From positions 186,001 through 250,000 of the forward strand of contig NZ_VIRM01000002.1 in the NCBI RefSeq assembly GCF_006874475.1: a DNA stretch of 64,000 nucleotides, given 5' to 3'. Within the stretch, counting starts at the first letter, position 1. Every line of letters starts with the position of its first letter. A program made the translations under genes and the position numbers. The notes beneath the pieces are model-generated. The model saw only the letters and a program-made list of their open reading frames with translations, made no database searches and was not told where the DNA came from. Of the stretch, positions 1 through 6,783 are shown piece after piece. Source of the stretch: Microbispora hainanensis (lineage in GTDB: Bacteria > Actinomycetota > Actinomycetes > Streptosporangiales > Streptosporangiaceae).

Positions 1-1
1 G

Positions 2-154
2 ACCCCCGGCCCGTGCCGGCGCGGCTTCCGGCATGTCGCCATCGCCGCGGAGGACCCGGAGGAGGCGGCCTCCCGGCTCGTCGAGGCGGGCGCGAGGGTG
101 GCAGGGAACGGAGGGCTGGTCGACGTGGACGGCGTGCCGCTCCTGATCGCCTGA
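2..154 (+). CDS. C-terminal fragment of a gene cut by the window edge, possibly VOC/glyoxalase-like
   Basis: Frame 2 is open from the window edge to a TGA at 152-154 and encodes about 50 residues. The tail contains 'FRHVAIAAEDPEEAASRL' and ends 'VDVDGVPLLIA'. An HVAI strand, an acidic-helix start and a terminal beta strand resemble the last half-repeat of VOC/glyoxalase-fold proteins. That resemblance is recalled rather than searched, and the metal-binding part would lie outside the window. The codons are GC-biased in the way expected of a real gene. Another small alpha/beta protein would fit equally well. Confidence 0.4.
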   Translation, partial: TPGPCRRGFRHVAIAAEDPEEAASRLVEAGARVAGNGGLVDVDGVPLLIA

Positions 155-219
155 GTCCGGGCCTGCCCGCGCGGTCCGGCGCCCCTTCAGCGGGTCCGCG
201 CCGCTTCAGCGGGCGGGCG

Positions 220-684
220 TCAGACGGGGCGGGGCGCCTCGTCCGCGGCGGGCGGCGCATACCCGGCGTTCACGAGGTGCGGGAACAGGTGCGTGGCCAG
301 GACGGCCCGATGCGTGGGGGTCGCCTCCGCGTGCCGTCGCCGTCCCTCCTCGGTGAGCTGTACGAACACCCCGCGCCGGTCCGCCTCGCACAGCGCGCGG
401 CCGACCAGGCCCTCGCGTTCCAGCCGGGCGATGAGGCGTGACAGCGCGCTCTGGCTCAGGTGGACCTGGCCGGCGAGCTCCTGCACGCGGAACTTGGCCG
501 CATCCGGCCCGTCGCAGAGAGAGGACTGACCGGCCTCCACGAGGCGCTCAAGGACCTCGAACTCGCTCACGCCGAGCCCGTGCTTGTCGCTCAGCTCCCG
601 CTCCAGCGCACACGACACCTCCGCGTGCCGGGCGAGCAGCTCGCGCCAGGCCATCACCACAAAGCCGGTGTCGATGTCGTTCAT
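220..684 (-). CDS. MarR-family transcriptional regulator
   Basis: This encodes a 154-residue winged-helix repressor. The DNA-binding part runs through 'RVQELAGQVHLSQSALSRL' and the wing through 'ADRRGVFVQLTEEG', both typical of MarR. The ATG at 684 is preferred over an upstream frame extension because GAAAGG lies just upstream and the protein then begins at the dimerisation helix (MNDIDTGFVVMAWREL). An insertion before the HTH carries a cysteine (SLCDGPDAAKF), and a second cysteine lies near the wing, so thiol sensing is possible but unproven. It is divergent from the MFS exporter at 788, with a perfect palindrome between them, which is the usual layout of a repressor controlling an efflux pump and itself. 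Confidence 0.9.
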   Translation of the reverse strand: MNDIDTGFVVMAWRELLARHAEVSCALERELSDKHGLGVSEFEVLERLVEAGQSSLCDGPDAAKFRVQELAGQVHLSQSALSRLIARLEREGLVGRALCEADRRGVFVQLTEEGRRRHAEATPTHRAVLATHLFPHLVNAGYAPPAADEAPRPV

Positions 685-752
685 GCGAGACCGCCTTTCT
701 CGGCGCGACCATACCATGCACGCACAATAGATGCAAACGCATTATTTGCTTG

Positions 753-765
753 TGCATTGAATGCA
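753..765. promoter_or_regulatory. Palindromic operator candidate between marR and the MFS gene
   Basis: TGCATTGAATGCA is a perfect inverted repeat with 6-bp arms around one base. It sits in an AT-richer divergent region with further ATGCA/TGCAT elements at 718-772. Position, symmetry and size suit a MarR dimer site covering both promoters. The MFS start at 761 would fall inside it, which favours the downstream ATG at 788. Confidence 0.55.
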
Positions 766-787
766 TGTGCATGTAAGTTCCTCTGTC

Positions 788-2206
788 ATGACTTCCTCCA
801 CTCAGGACGAGCGCTGGGGGGCCCGCCTGTGGGGTGCCCTCACCGTTCTCTGCGCCGTCGTGTTCCTCGATGCTCTTGACGTGTCGATGGTCGGGGTGGC
901 GCTCCCGTCCATCCAGGCCGATCTCGGGATGTCCACCTCGTCACTGCAGTGGGTGGTGAGCGGTTACGTGCTGGGATACGGCGGTCTGCTGCTGCTCGGG
1001 GGCCGGACCGCCGACCTGCTCGGCCGCCGCCGGGTGTTCCTGACGGCCCTGGTCGTCTTCGCCGTCGCCTCGCTGCTCGGCGGGCTGATGACCGACGGGA
1101 CGCTGCTGATCGCGGCCCGTTTCGTGAAGGGCGTCAGCGCCGCGTTCACCGCGCCCGCCGCGTTGTCCATCATCACCACGACCTTCGCCGAAGGGCCCGC
1201 CCGCAACCGGGCCCTGAGCATCTTCACCGCCTGCGGCGCCAGTGGCTTCTCGCTCGGACTGGTGCTGTCCGGCCTGCTCACCGAGATCGGATGGCGCTGG
1301 ACGTTCTTCATGCCGGTGCCCGTCGCGATCATCGCCCTCATCGCCGGAACGCGGCTGCTCCGGCGGAGCGAGGAGCGGGGCGAGGGCGGCCACGACCTCC
1401 TCGGCGCCGCGACCATCACGGCGGCCATGCTGCTCCTGGTCTTCGCCGTCGTGGAGGCGCCCAAGGTGAGCGCGGTGCGCACCGTGCTGTCCCTCGCCGG
1501 GGCCGCCGCCCTGATCGGGCTGTTCGTCTGGCTGGAGCGCCGGGTGCGGCACCCGCTGGTCCGGCTCGGCATCCTGCGCTCCGCGCCGCTCGTCCGGGCC
1601 AACATCGGCCTGGTCATCCTGTTCGGGTCGTACGTCGGCTTCCAGTTCGTGGCGATGCAGTACTTCCAGAACCTGCTGGGCTGGAGCGCCTTGCAGACCG
1701 CCCTCGCGTTCCTGCCGGCGGGACTGCTGGTCGCGCTCACCTCCACCACGATGGGCGGGTTCGCCGACCGCTTCGGCACCGCGCGGCTGATCGTGGTCGG
1801 CTCGGTGGCGCTGCTCGCGGGGTACGCGGTGTTCCTGCGGGTGGACCTTCACCCCAGCCTGCTCGCGATGGTGCTGCCGGGCATGGTCCTGCTGGGCATC
1901 GCGTTCGCGCTGTCGTTCCCGTCGCTCAACATCCAGGCGACCGCCGGGGTCGACGACGAGGAGCAGGGACTCGCCTCGGGCCTGCTGAACACCTCCGGCC
2001 AGGTCGGCGGAGCCGTGGTGCTGGCGATCGTCACCGCCGTCCTGACCTCGGGGGCGGACGGCGGCGACCCGATCGGCCACTTCCGCGCCGCGATCGTGGT
2101 CTCGGCCGGGTTCGCCCTTGTCGGCCTGGCCGTCGCCCTCACCGGGCTCCGGTCCCGGCGGCAGCCGGCCGAGGCGCGGGAGGAGGCGGTGCTGGAGACG
2201 GTCTGA
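788..2206 (+). CDS. MFS drug exporter, EmrB/QacA (DHA2, 14-TM) type
   Basis: This encodes a proton-coupled multidrug exporter of about 472 residues in the cytoplasmic membrane. The N-terminus reads 'FLDALDVSMVGVALPSIQADL', the family TM1 signature. It is followed by the 'QWVVSGYVLGYGGLLLLGG' helix and motif A 'GGRTADLLGRRRVFL'. Hydrophobic helices alternate to the end, and a late 'GLASGLLNTSGQVGGA' is typical of DHA2 members. The ATG at 788 is chosen because the earlier in-frame ATG at 761 lies in the operator palindrome; neither has a strong ribosome site. MarR-controlled export of an aromatic or antibiotic-like compound is likely, but the substrate cannot be read from sequence. A strong hairpin terminates it at 2248-2278. 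Confidence 0.9.
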   Translation: MTSSTQDERWGARLWGALTVLCAVVFLDALDVSMVGVALPSIQADLGMSTSSLQWVVSGYVLGYGGLLLLGGRTADLLGRRRVFLTALVVFAVASLLGGLMTDGTLLIAARFVKGVSAAFTAPAALSIITTTFAEGPARNRALSIFTACGASGFSLGLVLSGLLTEIGWRWTFFMPVPVAIIALIAGTRLLRRSEERGEGGHDLLGAATITAAMLLLVFAVVEAPKVSAVRTVLSLAGAAALIGLFVWLERRVRHPLVRLGILRSAPLVRANIGLVILFGSYVGFQFVAMQYFQNLLGWSALQTALAFLPAGLLVALTSTTMGGFADRFGTARLIVVGSVALLAGYAVFLRVDLHPSLLAMVLPGMVLLGIAFALSFPSLNIQATAGVDDEEQGLASGLLNTSGQVGGAVVLAIVTAVLTSGADGGDPIGHFRAAIVVSAGFALVGLAVALTGLRSRRQPAEAREEAVLETV

Positions 2207-2247
2207 CCCGTCCTTCCGTTTCCGTCGTCGTCAGCCGTCGCCAGTGG

Positions 2248-2278
2248 AAGGGGCGTCCCGGTCGCCGGGGCGCCCCTT
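2248..2278. terminator. Bidirectional terminator hairpin
   Basis: A 14-bp stem (AAGGGGCGTCCCGG with its complement, one G-T pair) and a 3-base loop end in CCCCTTTC. It lies between the converging ends of the MFS gene (2206) and the sigma-like gene (2308), so it can serve both. Confidence 0.75.
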
Positions 2279-2307
2279 TCCCGCAGTCCGGGGCCCGCGC
2301 GTCCGGG

Positions 2308-4458
2308 TCAGCGCATCGTGCCGGGGACCCAGAGGGCGGGCACGCCGCCCGCCTCGTCCAGTTCGAGCGGCCGCGCGGCCCCGGTGCGCACGTCGATGGC
2401 GTAGACCGCGTATTCCGCCTCTTCCTCGTCGTCGCCGACCCGCTCCGCCTCCACGATCACCTCGTGCTCGTCCGCCCAGCCGCGTACGGCGAAGACGTGC
2501 GTGTCCTCGGGGAGGGCCGCCTCGCGCCGGGTGAGCACCTTGCCGGTGACGGAGTCGAGCGTGACCAGCAGGCCGTGGTCGCCCTCGGCCGGGTGGGCGC
2601 GCTCGGCCGCCACGGCGACGGCGCGTCCGCCCGGGGAGACCGCGACGCCGAATTTGAACAGCGCGGAGTCGATCGGCGTACGGCTCAGCATGCGCCCGTC
2701 GGGCCGCATCCGCAGCAGGACGGTCGTGGTGAGCCGGCCGGGAACCGTGTCGGTGTCCGACGAGGCCGTGCCCGTCACCGTGCCGTCGTCCGAGACGGCC
2801 AGGACCCGCATCCGCCGGGGCAGGGCCCGGACGTGATAGTCGGTGAGGTTCTGCACCCGTGGATGGAGCGCCTCCGCGGCCGGGCCGAAGTCGGCGGCCA
2901 TCCACCGTCCGCTGGGCGAGATGACGAGGTGGGTGTCCTCCGGTGAGACCTCCTCGTTCAGCGGGACCAGGTCGGTCCTCCTCGTCGTGGTGTCGCGCCG
3001 GTCGATCATGACGAAGTCGGACGACGCCGCGCTGAAGTAGACCAGGCGGTTGCCGTCCCCGCTGATCGCGAGGAGGGGCTGCCAGCCGTCGCTGAGGGCG
3101 GGGGACACGTCCGCCACGCGCCACTGATCGCCCGTGGTCGCCACCACTCGCCATTGGGCACAGCCGTTGTCCGCGAACTCCTCGGCGAACGCGTCCCAGT
3201 CGTCGGCGGTGCAGAACCCCCGATAGGCGAAGCGTACGGGGGCGGGCAGGGACGGCGGGAGCGTGGGAGCCGCGCCGCTCTCGTCGAGCACACCGGGGGA
3301 GGCGCCGCCCGTGCTCTGCCCGGCACGTCCGAACAGGCCGGCCGCGCCGAAGGCGAGGGGGACGACGACCAGGGCGGTGAGCGTGACGCTCATGGTGGTG
3401 ACCAGGGCGCGCCGCCGCGTGCCCTGCCGTCGGCCGGTCCGCGCGGCCTCGGCGATGATCGGGCCGGGGTCGAGCGCGGGCATCTCCGCGGACAGGACGG
3501 CCAGCTCCCTGCGCAGCGCCGCCTCCCACGGCCCCTCGCCGTGGTCGCCGGGACCACTGCTCCCCGGCGGTACGGCGGGGACGGCGGGCGGGGCGAACGG
3601 CGCCGAGGAAGGCGTGATCCCCCCGGGCCCGGCCTCCGGGAGCGCGCCGTAGGACACGGGCCCGGCGGGCGGCCCCGCGGCGTGGTCCGGCAGCCACGGC
3701 GAGCTCCAGGAGGTGGACGCGGAGCCGGACGCCTGAGAGGGCGACGCCCACGAGGTGGTCGATAAGCCGGATGCCTGGGAGGGCGATGCCCACGCGGTGG
3801 ACGAGGGGGTGGCCCCCTTCACAGCGGGGCTTTCCGACGCGGACGCTTCCGCGGCCGGGGAGCTCACGGCGGATTCCGGGGGCGTCTCGTCCGGCGCCGC
3901 CTCCGTCTCCGCTGCCGCCTCTGTCCTCGTCTCCGCCTCTGTCGCGGGCTCCGGCGGGCTTCCCTCCGCGAAGGAGGCGGGGAGGCGATCGCGTAGCTCG
4001 GCGACGGCGAGCACGGTCTCGGTGTTGGCCGTCCGGGCGTCCATGCGGAACAGACTCGCCGCCTGCCAGGTCGTGTGCCCGTCGTGGAAGCAGGCCACGA
4101 CGAGGGCGCGGCTCCGCGGGGTCAGCGCGGTCAGCGCCTCCGCGAGGGCCTCCGCGAGAGCCGCCGCGTCCGCGCCGGGAGCGAGGCGGCCGGGTCCGTG
4201 TGCGGACCTCCGGGCACGCGGGCGCTTCAGGTAGGCCGCGTACAGCGCCTCACGGGCGGCGTGGGTGGGGAACGACCAGCGTACGGTGCGCCATTTGGCC
4301 GCCACGACCGAGAGCGCGGTCACCACGAGGGCGCGGGCGGCCTCCGGGTCACCCGTCAGCGACAGGGCCGTACGGGCGAGCGGCTGGGCGTGGTCCGCGG
4401 CGAAGGCGTCGAATCCCGGCAGATCTCTCACCGCGGCTCCTCGCTCGTACGGCTTCAC
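2308..4458 (-). CDS. Membrane-anchored sigma-factor-like protein with propeller-like C-terminal domain
   Basis: A 716-residue composite protein. Residues ~1-155 resemble a degenerate ECF/SigE-type sigma factor, with a region-2-like block (FDAFAADHAQPLARTALSL) and a region-4-like block (LTALTPRSRALVVACFHDG, WQAASLFRMDARTA). A Ser/Pro/Ala linker has near repeats of 'WASPSQASG'. One transmembrane helix lies near residues 350-374. The ~340-residue C-terminal part has repeated 'ISGDGNRLVYF', 'ISPSGRWMAADFG', 'VSPGGRAVAVAAE' strands like beta-propeller blades and would be outside the cell. The GTG at 4458 is preferred because CGGGAG lies 8 bases upstream. Related actinobacterial proteins pair a sigma-like cytoplasmic part with a sensor ectodomain, but whether this one still binds RNA polymerase is unknown. 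Confidence 0.7.
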   Translation of the reverse strand: MKPYERGAAVRDLPGFDAFAADHAQPLARTALSLTGDPEAARALVVTALSVVAAKWRTVRWSFPTHAAREALYAAYLKRPRARRSAHGPGRLAPGADAAALAEALAEALTALTPRSRALVVACFHDGHTTWQAASLFRMDARTANTETVLAVAELRDRLPASFAEGSPPEPATEAETRTEAAAETEAAPDETPPESAVSSPAAEASASESPAVKGATPSSTAWASPSQASGLSTTSWASPSQASGSASTSWSSPWLPDHAAGPPAGPVSYGALPEAGPGGITPSSAPFAPPAVPAVPPGSSGPGDHGEGPWEAALRRELAVLSAEMPALDPGPIIAEAARTGRRQGTRRRALVTTMSVTLTALVVVPLAFGAAGLFGRAGQSTGGASPGVLDESGAAPTLPPSLPAPVRFAYRGFCTADDWDAFAEEFADNGCAQWRVVATTGDQWRVADVSPALSDGWQPLLAISGDGNRLVYFSAASSDFVMIDRRDTTTRRTDLVPLNEEVSPEDTHLVISPSGRWMAADFGPAAEALHPRVQNLTDYHVRALPRRMRVLAVSDDGTVTGTASSDTDTVPGRLTTTVLLRMRPDGRMLSRTPIDSALFKFGVAVSPGGRAVAVAAERAHPAEGDHGLLVTLDSVTGKVLTRREAALPEDTHVFAVRGWADEHEVIVEAERVGDDEEEAEYAVYAIDVRTGAARPLELDEAGGVPALWVPGTMR

Positions 4459-4564
4459 GTTCGCACTCCCGGCCCGGCGGCCTCTTCCGCCCCTGCAGCC
4501 GCTCAAGCGTAGTGCGGATGGGCGTATATGACGTTATTTCGGATCTACTGACACACTGGGCGGC

Positions 4565-4918
4565 ATGGTCAGGAGGATCGAGGGCCCCACCCGCATCCCG
4601 GTGCCGGGCGGCAAGGTCATTGACGAATACGTGGGCCGCGTCAACAGCGGCGACGAGCGGCTCTCCATCGCGCACATGGTGGCCCCGCCCGGCTGGGAGG
4701 AGCCCGCTCAGACCCCGGAGTTCGCCGAGTACACGCTCGTGCTCAAGGGGTCGGTCATCGTGGAGCACGCGGGCGGCACGACCGTGGTCGAGGCGGGCCA
4801 GGCGTTCGTCGGCGAACCCGGCGAGAAGATCCGCTACAGCTCCGGGCCGTCCGGCGCGGAGTACGTCGCCGTCTGCCTGCCCGCGTTCTCCCCGGACACC
4901 GCCAACCGCGAGGAGTAG
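4565..4918 (+). CDS. Small cupin-domain protein
   Basis: This encodes a single-domain cupin of 117 residues. The beta-barrel run is visible: 'EYTLVLKGSVIVEHAGGTTVVEAGQAFVGEPGEKIRYSS' in pieces, with the conserved G-x-V and P-G-x turns. The usual two-histidine metal motif is weak: the first motif position reads 'FAEYTLVLKG' with no HxH, so it may bind ligand without metal or with altered ligands. It stands alone on the plus strand between a sigma-like gene and the adenosine deaminase, with no operon link visible. The function is not recognised. Confidence 0.75.
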   Translation: MVRRIEGPTRIPVPGGKVIDEYVGRVNSGDERLSIAHMVAPPGWEEPAQTPEFAEYTLVLKGSVIVEHAGGTTVVEAGQAFVGEPGEKIRYSSGPSGAEYVAVCLPAFSPDTANREE

Positions 4919-4934
4919 GACCGCGGCTTGGGGA

Positions 4935-5000
4935 GTGTCTGACACATGCTGCCCGTCGCGAGCCGGGCCACGCGTAGCAGGGCCATGATTTGTCAGACAC
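4935..5000. promoter_or_regulatory. Pair of TGTC(T/A)GACA palindromes upstream of adenosine deaminase
   Basis: GTGTCTGACAC at 4935-4945 is an 11-bp odd palindrome. TTGTCAGACAC at 4990-5000 contains the same 9-bp palindrome. Together they also form a 10-bp inverted repeat with a 46-base spacer. They sit 43-108 bases upstream of the deaminase start, so a two-site (looping) operator is plausible. Confidence 0.5.
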
Positions 5001-5042
5001 GACCTAGGATTGCCGGTAGAACGACGGCGGCGAGGAGGGGGC

Positions 5043-6131
5043 ATGACCAGGCTGCCCACGCTGGAGGAGATTCGCAGGGCGCCCAAGGTGCTCCTGCACG
5101 ACCATCTCGACGGCGGGCTGCGTCCGGGGACGATCATCGACCTCGCCCGCGACTGCGGCCACACCCTGCCGACGTACGACCCCGGCGAGCTGGCGGTCTG
5201 GTTCAGGGACGCCGCCGACTCCGGTTCGCTGGAGCGCTACCTGGAGACGTTCTCGCACACGGTCGGCGTGATGCAGACCCGCGAGGCGCTGGTCAGGGTG
5301 GCCGCGGAGTGCGCCGAGGACCTGGCGGACGACGGCGTGATGTACGCCGAGGTCCGGTATGCCCCGGAGCAGCACACCTCGCGGGGACTGTCGCTCGACC
5401 AGGTCGTGGAGGCCGTGCTCGAAGGCTTCCGGCTCGGCTCGGCCGGGCCCGACGGCAAGCCGCGGATCCGGGTGGGCACCCTGCTGACGGCCATGCGCCA
5501 CCAGGCCCGCTCGATGGAGATCGCCGAGCTGGCCGTACGCTACCGGGACCTCGGTGTGGTCGGGTTCGACATCGCCGGGGCCGAGGCCGGCTATCCGCCC
5601 ACGCGGCATCTGGACGCGTTCGAGTATCTCCAGCGCGAGAACGCCCACTTCACGATCCACGCGGGGGAGGGCTTCGGGCTGCCGTCGATCTGGCAGGCCA
5701 TCCAGTGGTGCGGCGCCGACCGGCTCGGCCATGGCGTGCGGATCATCGACGACATCACGGTGCCGGACGACGGCGAGGCCAAGCTCGGCAGGCTGGCGGC
5801 GTACGTCCGCGACAAGCGGATCCCGCTGGAGATGTGCCCGACGTCGAACCTGCAGACCGGGGCCGCCCCGTCGATCGCGGAGCATCCGATCGGCCTGCTG
5901 CGCCGCCTGTACTTCCGGGTGACGGTCAACACCGACAACCGGCTGATGAGCGGGACGAGCGTGTCGCAGGAGTTCGCGAAGCTCGTGGACGCCTTCGGCT
6001 ACGACTGGGACGACCTGCAGTGGTTCACGGTCAACGCGATGAAGTCGGCCTTCATCCCGTTCGACGAACGGCTCGCGCTGATCAACGGCGTGATCAAGCC
6101 CGGTTATGCGCAGATGAAGTGGCACGCGTGA
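5043..6131 (+). CDS. add: Adenosine deaminase
   Basis: This 362-residue zinc hydrolase deaminates adenosine and deoxyadenosine to inosine forms in purine salvage. Near the N-terminus 'LLHDHLDGG' gives the two zinc-binding histidines. 'HAGEG' carries the third histidine and the catalytic Glu, 'LGHGVR' the active-site His, 'CPTSN' the substrate loop, and 'VNTDN' the metal-binding Asp (the actinobacterial version of the usual TDDP). The ATG at 5043 follows a very strong GGCGAGGAGGGGG. It overlaps the next gene by 4 bases (GTGA), so translation is coupled. A PNP gene lies at 16049, giving consecutive steps of the same pathway in one window. Confidence 0.95.
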   Translation: MTRLPTLEEIRRAPKVLLHDHLDGGLRPGTIIDLARDCGHTLPTYDPGELAVWFRDAADSGSLERYLETFSHTVGVMQTREALVRVAAECAEDLADDGVMYAEVRYAPEQHTSRGLSLDQVVEAVLEGFRLGSAGPDGKPRIRVGTLLTAMRHQARSMEIAELAVRYRDLGVVGFDIAGAEAGYPPTRHLDAFEYLQRENAHFTIHAGEGFGLPSIWQAIQWCGADRLGHGVRIIDDITVPDDGEAKLGRLAAYVRDKRIPLEMCPTSNLQTGAAPSIAEHPIGLLRRLYFRVTVNTDNRLMSGTSVSQEFAKLVDAFGYDWDDLQWFTVNAMKSAFIPFDERLALINGVIKPGYAQMKWHA

Positions 6132-6709
6132 AGCCGCAGGTCTTCCGGTCGAAGGCGGCCTGGCTCTTCGGCTGGCTCTGGATGCTGTTCGCCGCGTGGA
6201 ACGTGTGGGACCTGACGGCCCACGGCCACATGCCGAGCGCGCTGATCGCGGGCGCGGTGCTCGGCGTCATCACGGCGCTGGTCTTCGTGATGGCGCTGCG
6301 GCCCGCCGTCGTCGCCGAGGAGGGCGGCGTCCGCGTGCGCAACGTGCTGCGGAACGCCTACGTCCCCTGGAGCGGCGTGGACGACGTGTCCGTGACCAAT
6401 GCGATCGTGATCGAGTCGGGCGACACCACCGTGCGCTGCTGGACGCCCCAGGCGACGGCCCGTGAGCGGGTCAAGGCCGCCGGGCGGGCCGCCAAGGCGG
6501 CCAAGTCGGCGAACAAGGCCGAGCGGGCGGCGGCCGAGGCCGTCGGCGCCCGCACCCACGCCGACTGGGTGGCCGACCAGCTCACCGAGATGAGCCGGTC
6601 CCGCCGCGAGAGCTCCTCCGGCGAGACCCGCGTCACCTGGTCGCCGTCCGCCGTGGCGGCCATCGCCGCCGCGATCGCCCTGGTCGTGGCCGCCTTCGTC
6701 GCTTCCTGA
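6128..6709 (+). CDS. PH-domain-like membrane protein coupled to add
   Basis: A 193-residue protein starting at a GTG that overlaps the add stop by 4 bases. Two N-terminal hydrophobic segments (residues ~10-30 and ~36-58) lead into a small beta domain, '[22 protein letters not shown]', which is the pattern of bacterial PH-like (bPH) domains after a TM hairpin. An Ala/Lys-rich helix ([18 protein letters not shown]) and a C-terminal TM helix ([17 protein letters not shown]) follow. The role is unknown. Coupling to adenosine deaminase is probably a matter of shared expression rather than shared function. Confidence 0.75.
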   Translation: MKPQVFRSKAAWLFGWLWMLFAAWNVWDLTAHGHMPSALIAGAVLGVITALVFVMALRPAVVAEEGGVRVRNVLRNAYVPWSGVDDVSVTNAIVIESGDTTVRCWTPQATARERVKAAGRAAKAAKSANKAERAAAEAVGARTHADWVADQLTEMSRSRRESSSGETRVTWSPSAVAAIAAAIALVVAAFVAS

Positions 6710-6783
6710 TCACGCAGCCGGGCCGGGGCAAACGCCGCGCCCGGGCGACGTCCAGGTGGCAGTCGTCTGCCGGAGGGGTCCGA

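Noticed and set aside
949..2946. Long plus-strand frame overlapping the MFS exporter
   Set aside because: It is a shifted shadow of the MFS gene with Arg/Gly/Pro composition; the frame at 788 has the correct TM and motif pattern.
4935..5000. Intrinsic terminator for the cupin gene
   Set aside because: The arms are 46 bases apart and each is palindromic by itself; there is no T-run. Operator sites explain the pattern better.
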